Below are positions 18,940 to 26,392 of a DNA stretch of 64,000 nt, one piece after another. Source of the stretch: Larkinella sp965227735 (GTDB lineage Bacteria; Bacteroidota; Bacteroidia; Cytophagales; Spirosomataceae); contig NZ_OZ245776.1 of assembly GCF_965227735.1 (NCBI RefSeq), positions 868,001-932,000 of the forward strand, given 5' to 3'. The number at the start of each line of letters is the position of its first letter. Position 1 is the first letter of the stretch. Both the position numbers and the translations under genes were made by a program. Below the pieces are notes generated by a model. The model had not been told where the DNA came from and ran no database searches. It worked only from the letters and a program-made list of their open reading frames with translations.

Positions 18940-20580
18940 ATGAAAATCGTCACGCATAAAGTTATCGGTCTCATTGTTCTGTTTTCCCTGACGGTATTTT
19001 CCTGCAAGGACTTAACGGACCTGAATGTCAATCCCAACGGGGTCGAGCCCACGACGGCGCACCCCAACCTGGTGCTCTCGACCGTCCTGACCGAAGCAGG
19101 CAAAGCCTTCGTAAACCTGGGCTATCAGGATATTGCCGGGGTGATGCAGCACACCCAGAAAGACGGGTGGAGCGGTGGCCACAACGATTACGACTGGGGT
19201 GGCAGCCAGAGCTGGAGCAACTATTACGATGTTCTGCGGAATAATCAGTACGTCTACGACCGCTCGGTTGCGCTCAATTTCGAATTGCATCAGGGCATTG
19301 CACTGGTTATGAAATCCATGCTGTTCGGGCTCATTACCGACCTCTGGGGCGATGCGCCCTACAGCCAGGCCCTGAAAGGGGAAGTGGGTGGCGCGGCCAA
19401 TACGTTCCCGGTTTTCGACACGCAGGAAGCCATTTACACCGGCATCCTGGCCGATCTGGAAAAAGCCAACACGCTGTTGTCGAAAGCCAAAAGTGCGTAT
19501 ACCAGCACCGCTGACGCAGCCGATGTGTATTACAAAGGCGACCCGACCAAATGGCGGAAACTCGCCAACTCCCTCGCCCTGCGGTATTACATGCGGATTT
19601 CGTCAAAAAAACCGGATGTAGCCAAAGCCGGTATCGAAAAAATCGTCGCCAACGCCACGCAATATCCGATCATTACGGCTTCGGCCGACGATGCGGCCAT
19701 GGCCTTTGCGGGCAACAGCAACGACGATTCTTGGCCGGCCAACGCGACTTACGACGCCAGCGAAAGCAATTACCGCCGGTTGAAAATGAGCGATACCTTC
19801 GTCAAAGCCCTGCTGGCAGTGAACGACCCCCGGCTGGCGATATGGGCCAATAAAGTACAAATTCCGCTGGTGGTCGATGCTACACTTCCGCCGAAAACCG
19901 ACAAAATTGTCGATGGCAAACGGTACCTCTCGCCCGACATGGTGGTGGGGAAAGAAGTCAATACCAATCCCTTGTATGTCGGTCTGCCCACATCGATTGT
20001 CGGCGGCTCGGCCTATAACCTGAGCCCGACGGCCGAACAGGCCGCTAAGAACCCGCACGTTTCTTGGCTGAACGACATCTACAAAGCCGCCAAAGGGCCT
20101 TTGCTGAAAGCACGTTTGATGTCGGCGTCGGAGGTGAACTTCATCCTGGCCGAAGCCGCCCAGAAAGGCTGGGCCGCCGGTGATGCCAAAGCCCGCTACG
20201 AAGCCGGGGTGAAAACGTCGCTGGAAACCTGGGGATTGGCCAGTGCCTACCCGACCTACATTGCCCAGAAGGATGTGGCCTACAACGGAACCCAGAAGCA
20301 GATTATCGAGCAGAAGTGGATTGCCAGTTGGACAGCCGCCACCGAAGCCTGGTTCGACTACCGCCGGACCGGTTTCCCCGAACTCAAAACCGGCCCCAAT
20401 GCCAAACGCAAAGTGTTGCCCGTCCGGTTTTATTACATGCTCGATGAGCGGAATCTGAACAAAGCCAACTCGGATGCCGCCCTCAGTCGACTGGAGTTGA
20501 CGCCCAACTCGGAAGCCGACGGCAAAAACAGCCCCTGGTCGAAACCGTGGGTTCTGCAAGGCACCGGAAAACCGTGGTAG
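18940..20580 (+). CDS. SusD/RagB-type lipoprotein, second copy
   Basis: 546 residues with a lipoprotein signal (LIVLFSLTVFSCKDL). It carries the same family marks as the first SusD: LNVNPNGVEPTTAHPNL, LGYQDIAGVMQHTQKDGW, ITDLWGDAPYSQAL, KLANSLALRYYMRIS, VNFILAEAAQKGW, ASWTAATEAWFDYRRTGFP. It is the surface-exposed partner of the SusC encoded 23 nt upstream. The C-terminus (SKPWVLQGTGKPW) is nearly identical to that of the first SusD (AKPWVIQGTGKPW). A nested fold-back repeat follows after 63 nt. Ligand unknown; downstream genes encode lipid/phosphoester-type hydrolases. Confidence 0.95.
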   Translation: MKIVTHKVIGLIVLFSLTVFSCKDLTDLNVNPNGVEPTTAHPNLVLSTVLTEAGKAFVNLGYQDIAGVMQHTQKDGWSGGHNDYDWGGSQSWSNYYDVLRNNQYVYDRSVALNFELHQGIALVMKSMLFGLITDLWGDAPYSQALKGEVGGAANTFPVFDTQEAIYTGILADLEKANTLLSKAKSAYTSTADAADVYYKGDPTKWRKLANSLALRYYMRISSKKPDVAKAGIEKIVANATQYPIITASADDAAMAFAGNSNDDSWPANATYDASESNYRRLKMSDTFVKALLAVNDPRLAIWANKVQIPLVVDATLPPKTDKIVDGKRYLSPDMVVGKEVNTNPLYVGLPTSIVGGSAYNLSPTAEQAAKNPHVSWLNDIYKAAKGPLLKARLMSASEVNFILAEAAQKGWAAGDAKARYEAGVKTSLETWGLASAYPTYIAQKDVAYNGTQKQIIEQKWIASWTAATEAWFDYRRTGFPELKTGPNAKRKVLPVRFYYMLDERNLNKANSDAALSRLELTPNSEADGKNSPWSKPWVLQGTGKPW

Positions 20581-20643
20581 TTTTTTGAGAAGAAAGAGAG
20601 GAGACAAGCGGTATGGTTTTACATAATGACGGAATTAGCGAAT

Positions 20644-20792
20644 TCCAGCCCACCGTTTTAACGGTGGGTTTGCGAAAAAAAATCGGGGAGAATTTTAGGA
20701 ACCGTTTCAACGGTTTAAGGGCCTTGAAACCGTTGAAACGGTTCCTAAAATTCTCCTTTCCGTTAGACCCACGGTTTCAACCGTGGGCTGGA
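20644..20792. repeat. Nested fold-back repeat, family C (AACCGTTTCAACGGTTT)
   Basis: The inner arms 20687-20716 and 20727-20756 are a perfect 30-bp inverted repeat. Outside them, 20644-20668 and 20768-20792 form a second complementary pair (CCAGCCCAC...GTGGGCTGG), and each outer arm is itself a hairpin (CCCACCGTT/AACGGTGGG and CCCACGGTT/AACCGTGGG). The structure could fold as a four-way cruciform. It separates the second susD from the ceramidase-like gene. Confidence 0.85.
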
Positions 20793-20826
20793 TTTTCTCG
20801 TCTCTGATTTATAAAAAACACGCGCA

Positions 20827-22089
20827 ATGAAGAAAAACCATCTCGCTGCCCTCCTGTTCCTGTTTTTTGCCATCACCACACACGCACAGCAATTCCGGGC
20901 GGGGGCGGCTTTGCGGGTGATTACGCCGAATCCGCTGTTGCCCATTTCCGGCGGGATTGGCACGCCCAAGAAAGCGACGGAGAAAAAGGGCGACCTGTTT
21001 GTTCGGGCGTTTGTGCTCGAAAAAGGCCCCACCCGGATTGCCATCGTCAGTGTCGACAACCTCGGCTGGCCATCGGTTTTGGGTAATAAATCCCGGGCGC
21101 TGATCAGGAGTGTTCCGCCCGGTAATGTGCTGATCGGGGCCACCCACACCCACAGCGGCCCGGATGCCTACGGTTTTCCGGATCAGTCGGGCAAGGCGCT
21201 GGCGGATTTGCCGTATCTGGAGAAATGCGTGGCCCAGATTGCCGAAGCCGTTGAAGAAGCCGTCAGGAAACTGCAACCGGCGAATTTGAAAGTGGCGGTG
21301 GGTGAAGCGAAAGGAAAAATTGCGTTTAATTATTACGCGGCCGACTTGTACGATCCGCGCTGCGGAGTTATTCAGGCCATTGCTTCCGCGGGCGCTAACA
21401 AAGGCAAACCGATTGTGACGCTGGTTAATTACGCCATCCACCCCGAGGTGATCGGGTCGGGACGCGGCATTCTGAGTCCGGACCTGTGCGGCCCGTTGTA
21501 CGACAAAATCGAGTCGAAAACCGGGGGCATGGCGATTTTCATGAACGGTGCGCAGGGCGGTATGGTCACGGCCGACGTTCGGCGCGAGGGCGGAACCGAA
21601 GCCAATACCTGGGAAGAATGCATTCGGATTGGCGAACTGCTCGGCGACGAAGCCCTACGAATCGTCAGCGCGGCCCCCACGCTGGAAAATCCGTCGATTT
21701 ATTGCGCCACCCGCAGGGTCGAATTTCCGATTGAGTCGGACATGATGAAATACATTATTAAAAACTCCCCGCTCGGGTATCAACTTACCGGTTCGGACAA
21801 AGTGACCACCCAACTGAATTTGCTGAACATTGGCCCGGCGCAAATCCTGACGGTTCCGGGAGAAGCCTTACCAAATATTGGGTATTACGTCAAACGCCAC
21901 ATGAACACCAAATTTCCGTTCCTGTTTGGCTTAACGAATGATGCCTTCGGCTACATGCTCACCAAAGTTGACTTTAATAGTTTCAAACGGTATGAGTACA
22001 TCAGCCGAACCAGCCTGGGCGAAATGACGGGCGAGATTTACATGGAACAGGCGTTGAAAACCGTGGCTGAAAGTCCGAAACCGGAGTAA
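20827..22089 (+). CDS. Neutral/alkaline ceramidase-fold secreted hydrolase
   Basis: 420 residues with a signal peptide (FFAITTHAQQ). It matches the N-terminal catalytic domain of neutral ceramidases: RAGAALRVITP and PISGGIGTPKKA at the start, then LFVRAFVLEKG, IVSVDN, the zinc-site motif THTHSGPDAYG, VNYAIHPEVIG, and SPDLCGPLYDKIE plus MNGAQGGMV around the presumed nucleophile. Ceramidases cleave the amide bond of ceramide, but many bacterial members of this fold have unknown substrates and this one lacks the usual C-terminal immunoglobulin-like domain. It follows the second susCD pair and precedes the PqaA-like gene by 46 nt. Lipid amide hydrolysis is plausible but unproven. Confidence 0.8.
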   Translation: MKKNHLAALLFLFFAITTHAQQFRAGAALRVITPNPLLPISGGIGTPKKATEKKGDLFVRAFVLEKGPTRIAIVSVDNLGWPSVLGNKSRALIRSVPPGNVLIGATHTHSGPDAYGFPDQSGKALADLPYLEKCVAQIAEAVEEAVRKLQPANLKVAVGEAKGKIAFNYYAADLYDPRCGVIQAIASAGANKGKPIVTLVNYAIHPEVIGSGRGILSPDLCGPLYDKIESKTGGMAIFMNGAQGGMVTADVRREGGTEANTWEECIRIGELLGDEALRIVSAAPTLENPSIYCATRRVEFPIESDMMKYIIKNSPLGYQLTGSDKVTTQLNLLNIGPAQILTVPGEALPNIGYYVKRHMNTKFPFLFGLTNDAFGYMLTKVDFNSFKRYEYISRTSLGEMTGEIYMEQALKTVAESPKPE

Positions 22090-22135
22090 TCATATTGCCC
22101 CTAAATCCCCGAATCACTAAAAACCAACTATACGA

Positions 22136-23512
22136 ATGAAACGATTCACAACACCATTACTTGTCCTGTTAACCTTGGCTTTTTTGTCATTTGATTCTCC
22201 TAAAAAAGCACCCATTACCCCCGCTACAGCCCTTCAAAGTTATTTAAACAATGGCGATAAAACGTATCAGTGGGAACTGAAAGACTCGTACGAAATGGGT
22301 GATGTAAAAGCCTATAACCTGCTGCTCACCTCGCAGAAATGGCGCGAACATACCTGGCGGCATCAAATGACCATTCTGGTTCCGAAAGAAAACAACTACG
22401 ACGGTTCGCTGCTGTTTATCACTGGCGGTTCCAACAAAAATGAACAGCCCAACTGGAACGCCAAAGGCCAGGAAGATAAAGTAATCAAGGGGCTGGTGGA
22501 TATTGCCACCAAAAACAAGGCGATTGTTACCCTGTTGAAACAAACCCCCAATCAGCCGCTGTATGACAATTTAACGGAAGATGCCCTGATTTCATACACG
22601 CTCCATCAGTTCAAAAAAGACGGCGATTATTCCTGGCCCCTGTTGTTTCCGATGGTGAAAAGTGCGGTGCGGGCCATGGACGCGGTTCAGGAGTTTTCGA
22701 AGCAAACGCTGAAACACGACATCTCCCGGTTTGTGATTTCGGGGGCTTCCAAACGCGGCTGGACCACCTGGCTAACCGGTGCCAACGACAAACGCGTGGT
22801 GGCCATTGCCCCCATGGTGATCGACATTCTGAACATGCCGGTTAGTCTGGATTACCAGGTCAAAGTGTGGAAAGATTATAGCGTTCAGATCGAGGATTAT
22901 GTCAAACTCGGGATTCCGCAAACGGCCAAAACCGAGAGTGGAAATGCGATCAATACGATGGTTGATCCGTACTCGTACCGCAAAAATCTAACGATGCCGA
23001 AAATGATTTTCATGGGGACGAATGATGAATATTGGGTGGTGGATAACGTCAAAAATTATTTCGACGATATTCCGGGTGAAAATATGATTCATTACGTGCC
23101 GAATGCCGGCCACAGCCTGGGCGATGGCAAGTCGGCCTTCGAAGGATTGGGGGCTTTCTTCGGGATGACAATGGCGAAAAAACCGTATCCGGTTTGTAAA
23201 TGGAATGCCACAAGCACCAAAAAAGGTGTCGATGTGTCGATCAAAACCACGGCGGATGCGCTGGTCGATGTGATTGTCTGGTCGGCCAACTCGACCGATA
23301 CCGATTTCCGGAATGAAACCTGGACGAGCAAAAGCCTGGGGGTTAAAAACAAAGCCAAAGTCGATGTTTCGGAAGCCTACCCGGCCTCGGGTTACCACGC
23401 CTTTTACGTAGACCTGAAATATGCCAATCCCAACGGCGGCACCTACACCGAAAGTACGCGCATGTTTGTGTCGGACAATGACGAAGTATTCTTGAAACCC
23501 AGTTCGTTTTGA
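22136..23512 (+). CDS. PhoPQ-activated pathogenicity-related (PqaA-like) alpha/beta hydrolase
   Basis: 458 residues with an N-terminal signal peptide. It fits the PqaA family: HTWRHQMTILVP, LLFITGGSN, PNQPLYDNLTEDALISYTL, SWPLLFPMVKSAVRAMDA and the nucleophile elbow ISGASKRGWTTWL (GxSxxG). The acid and histidine of the triad are probably in FMGTNDEYW and NAGHSLGDG. A C-terminal beta-sandwich domain follows (about 365-458). Its enzymatic substrate is not established; the family is regulated by PhoPQ in enteric bacteria, but no PhoPQ genes are present here. It lies 46 nt after the ceramidase-like gene, so the two are probably cotranscribed, and a perfect family-B hairpin follows. Confidence 0.85.
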   Translation: MKRFTTPLLVLLTLAFLSFDSPKKAPITPATALQSYLNNGDKTYQWELKDSYEMGDVKAYNLLLTSQKWREHTWRHQMTILVPKENNYDGSLLFITGGSNKNEQPNWNAKGQEDKVIKGLVDIATKNKAIVTLLKQTPNQPLYDNLTEDALISYTLHQFKKDGDYSWPLLFPMVKSAVRAMDAVQEFSKQTLKHDISRFVISGASKRGWTTWLTGANDKRVVAIAPMVIDILNMPVSLDYQVKVWKDYSVQIEDYVKLGIPQTAKTESGNAINTMVDPYSYRKNLTMPKMIFMGTNDEYWVVDNVKNYFDDIPGENMIHYVPNAGHSLGDGKSAFEGLGAFFGMTMAKKPYPVCKWNATSTKKGVDVSIKTTADALVDVIVWSANSTDTDFRNETWTSKSLGVKNKAKVDVSEAYPASGYHAFYVDLKYANPNGGTYTESTRMFVSDNDEVFLKPSSF

Positions 23513-23529
23513 CAATCTAACCCGTTTGG

Positions 23530-23599
23530 CCGCTGTCAGGGTCTTCGACCGCTGACAGGGCGCCGTAACCCTGTCAGCGGTCGAAGACCCTGACAGCGG
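23530..23599. repeat. Inverted repeat, family B, copy 2 (perfect)
   Basis: Arms 23530-23560 and 23569-23599 are 31/31 complementary with an 8-nt loop. The arm core is CCGCTGTCAGGGTC. It starts 17 nt after the stop of the PqaA-like gene, consistent with a 3'-end hairpin. Confidence 0.92.
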
Positions 23600-23644
23600 T
23601 TACAGTCCCTTAACGGCGGTTATTTCACATTTCCAAATCAACCA

Positions 23645-25426
23645 ATGAAGTCAGTACAATCCTTCTTATTCTGCTTTCTTTCACTCAGTTTTTCAGCCTG
23701 CCGAACCACCACCAACCCATCCACGGCCTCGGTCAAAGACGTTATGGATGGGGCCGTCACCCGGCTCTATCAAACCCTCAAACCCGAACAACTCGACACA
23801 ATCAGTCAGGCCTACGTGCTTCAGTTTCTGACCGAAGCGGAAAAAACTGCTCTGGCAACCCGGTATTTGACTTTTGATGTCGATGTGCCGGTAACGGTTT
23901 CGCTGATGCGCCATCAGGAGCAGAAGGTGCTGCCATTCTGGCTGGAAGACAGCGGTTTTCAGAAAACCGCTCAGGTTGTTAAAAACGAAGAATACACCTA
24001 CGAAGTCTGGCAAAAACCCTTCCCGGCCGGCAAAATAGAACTGGGAATCAACGGGTTTGACAAACACCGGCCGGTTTATTTCATCAGCGTGGGAGCGCAG
24101 AAACCGGGTGAGAAAGTCACCATTTCCAACGTATTTCCAGCCCATCAAACGCTCGACACCGTTCGGGTGGGAGCCTTTACCTACCACGACTGGAGTGACC
24201 TGACGCTAACTGAAGTGCCAGAATCCTTGCGCGGGCAAACGCTCTTCCAGACCATTCGCGGACGCGCCCGGGAAGCACATCTGGTGGGAGCGTTTCGGAA
24301 AACCATCGCCCCTTCTTCAGACCAGCCGGATCAGGTGCTGCTCACCTGGAGCGGTGATCCCAAGACTACGATGGATGTGCAATGGCGGACGTCAGTCCCG
24401 GTTTCGGTTGGGCAGGTAAAATACTGGCAAACCGGCACAACAGATACGGTGACGGCTCCGGCAACGGCGTTTCGGATGGAAGACCGGCTGTTGCAGAATG
24501 ACCGGTATGCCAACCGGTTTACCGCGAATCTTACCGGCCTGAAGCCGGGTGGTTCATATGGCTATTGGGTGGGCTCGCCGTCCGGCAAATGGTCAAAACC
24601 GGCCACGTTCAAGACCCAGAGCGCCACCGCCGACGGTTTCTCGTTCATCTGGTTTGGCGATACGCACAAGTCGCCGGATTGGGGGGCAATGGCCCGGAAG
24701 ACGTTGGCAAAACACCCCGAAATTGCTTTTTATTCCATCGCCGGCGACCTGGTCAGCACCGGTTTGCACCGCGACGAATGGGACGAATTGTGGCAGTATT
24801 CCGGCGGTATTTTCGAGCAAAAACCGCTGATGCCGATTCCGGGCAACCACGACAGCCAGGACGGTTTGGGAGCGTGGATGTACCAGGAAATGTTCAGTTT
24901 ACCGAAAAATGGCCCCAAATCGCCGGACGTTCCAGCGGAGCAAACGTATGCGTTCACGTATCAGAATGCCCTCTTTCTGATGATCGACGCGACCTCGCCG
25001 ATTGAGGCCCAAACCGCCTGGATCAAAGACCAGCTGGCGAATTCGAAAGCGACCTGGAAATTTGCCTTTTTCCATTTTCCGCCCTATAATTTTGAAGAAG
25101 ATTACGCCGATATCCGCAAAGAATGGTGCAGCCTCTTCGATCAATACCACGTCGACATGGTGATGAGCGGACACGTGCATTATTACCTGCGAACCCAACC
25201 CATGTTGGCCGAGAAACCGGTTTCGTCCCCCGCTCAGGGTACGATTTACACGATATCCATCGGCATTCCGAGCGATCATAAGGTCTGGCCGGACGAAAAA
25301 TACGCCGTGATCCGGCACAAAAACGGACCGCTGTACCAGCACTTGAAAATGGATGGCAATACCCTGGTTTACCAGAGTTTTGATCAGGAGGGTAAGATGA
25401 AGGATGAATTGAAAATTGTGAAATAA
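23645..25426 (+). CDS. Purple-acid-phosphatase-like lipoprotein
   Basis: 593 residues with a lipoprotein signal (LSLSFSACRTT). A beta-rich N-terminal part (about 55-215) precedes an Fn3-like domain (about 220-325: VLLTWSGDPKTTMDVQWRT, GYWVGSPSGKWSKPATF). The calcineurin-like core has WFGDTHKS, AGDLVSTG, PGNHDSQDG, FFHFPPYN and SGHVHYY as metal-site motifs. It resembles the 464-residue phosphatase at 6570 but has an extra N-terminal domain and a lipid anchor. Probably an outer-membrane or periplasmic phosphoesterase. Its stop overlaps the start of the glycerophosphodiesterase gene (TAATG), so the two are translationally coupled, pointing to joint action on phosphodiester-derived substrates. 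Confidence 0.88.
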   Translation: MKSVQSFLFCFLSLSFSACRTTTNPSTASVKDVMDGAVTRLYQTLKPEQLDTISQAYVLQFLTEAEKTALATRYLTFDVDVPVTVSLMRHQEQKVLPFWLEDSGFQKTAQVVKNEEYTYEVWQKPFPAGKIELGINGFDKHRPVYFISVGAQKPGEKVTISNVFPAHQTLDTVRVGAFTYHDWSDLTLTEVPESLRGQTLFQTIRGRAREAHLVGAFRKTIAPSSDQPDQVLLTWSGDPKTTMDVQWRTSVPVSVGQVKYWQTGTTDTVTAPATAFRMEDRLLQNDRYANRFTANLTGLKPGGSYGYWVGSPSGKWSKPATFKTQSATADGFSFIWFGDTHKSPDWGAMARKTLAKHPEIAFYSIAGDLVSTGLHRDEWDELWQYSGGIFEQKPLMPIPGNHDSQDGLGAWMYQEMFSLPKNGPKSPDVPAEQTYAFTYQNALFLMIDATSPIEAQTAWIKDQLANSKATWKFAFFHFPPYNFEEDYADIRKEWCSLFDQYHVDMVMSGHVHYYLRTQPMLAEKPVSSPAQGTIYTISIGIPSDHKVWPDEKYAVIRHKNGPLYQHLKMDGNTLVYQSFDQEGKMKDELKIVK

Positions 25427-26232
25427 TGCGCCTACTTCCATTCCTGCTTCTAGCCTTCGGTGCCATTTTCCAGAGTACCGCCAACGCCCAACCCTTCGTT
25501 TCGGCCCACCGGGGGTCGTCGCTCGTGGCACCGGAAAACACGATGGCGACGTTCCGGGCGGTTTTGGCGATGCGCGTCAGTTACATCGAAATCGACGTTC
25601 GGACGACCAAAGACGGCCAGTTGATCATCCTCCACGATGGCAAACTCGACCGAACAACCAGCGGTTCGGGACCGGTTGAGAACCTGACGCTGGCGGAAGT
25701 GAAGCAGCTTTCGGCCGGAAAAGGATTTGATGAACAATTCAAAGACGAACGGATTCCGACGCTGAAAGAAGTCTGCCAGTTGATCCGCGACTGGAACGCT
25801 GGCCATGCTGCGAAAGTAAACCTGTACGTCGATTGTAAGGCCGTTGCGCCGGAACCGTTAGTGGCAGAACTCGCCGAATCTGGCGTGCTGGCCGATGCGG
25901 TTTTCTACGGTTCCGACGACTATTTAGCGGCCTTGAAACAGGTTGCTCCGCAAGCCAAGCTGATGCCTTCGTTGAAGAATGCCGACGAGTTATCCGCCAA
26001 AATTGAAAAGCTTCATCCGTATGCGTTTGACGTGCGCTGGTCGTCACTCACCAAAGAGCTGGTTCAGCAAATTCACGGCAACGGCATTCAGGTGTTTTCG
26101 GATGCGCTGGGCTTTTTTGAGAATGCGGAGCAATATAAGAAAGCGGCTCAACTGGGTATCGATGTCATTCAGACGGATTATGTGATAAAAGTCCGTCAGG
26201 CGCTCGATGAATTGAAAGGGGGAAAAAAATAG
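25426..26232 (+). CDS. Glycerophosphodiester phosphodiesterase family protein, secreted
   Basis: 268 residues. The start ATG shares one base with the preceding stop codon (TAATG). A signal peptide (LLLAFGAIFQSTANA) is followed by GDPD catalytic motifs: SAHRGSS (catalytic His in HRG), APENT, IEIDVRTTKDGQLIILHD (metal Glu/Asp and second His) and DRTTSG. The family splits glycerophosphodiesters such as glycerophosphocholine into glycerol-3-phosphate and alcohol. VDCKAV is the third metal-site region. Coupling to a phosphatase suggests sequential release of phosphate from deacylated phospholipids. Export indicates action in the periplasm. Confidence 0.9.
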   Translation: MRLLPFLLLAFGAIFQSTANAQPFVSAHRGSSLVAPENTMATFRAVLAMRVSYIEIDVRTTKDGQLIILHDGKLDRTTSGSGPVENLTLAEVKQLSAGKGFDEQFKDERIPTLKEVCQLIRDWNAGHAAKVNLYVDCKAVAPEPLVAELAESGVLADAVFYGSDDYLAALKQVAPQAKLMPSLKNADELSAKIEKLHPYAFDVRWSSLTKELVQQIHGNGIQVFSDALGFFENAEQYKKAAQLGIDVIQTDYVIKVRQALDELKGGKK

Positions 26233-26392
26233 CCAAAATACCGGACGTCCTGCTTATCACCGCATTACAATATGAAAAATTGCTTGATCATACATTTAAT
26301 TAATACAACGTTTTTATCGTTCGTCATAAGTTGTACTTTTACCGGGAACATACACTTGAGGTTTATCGATTTACAAATAAAACAACTTACGC

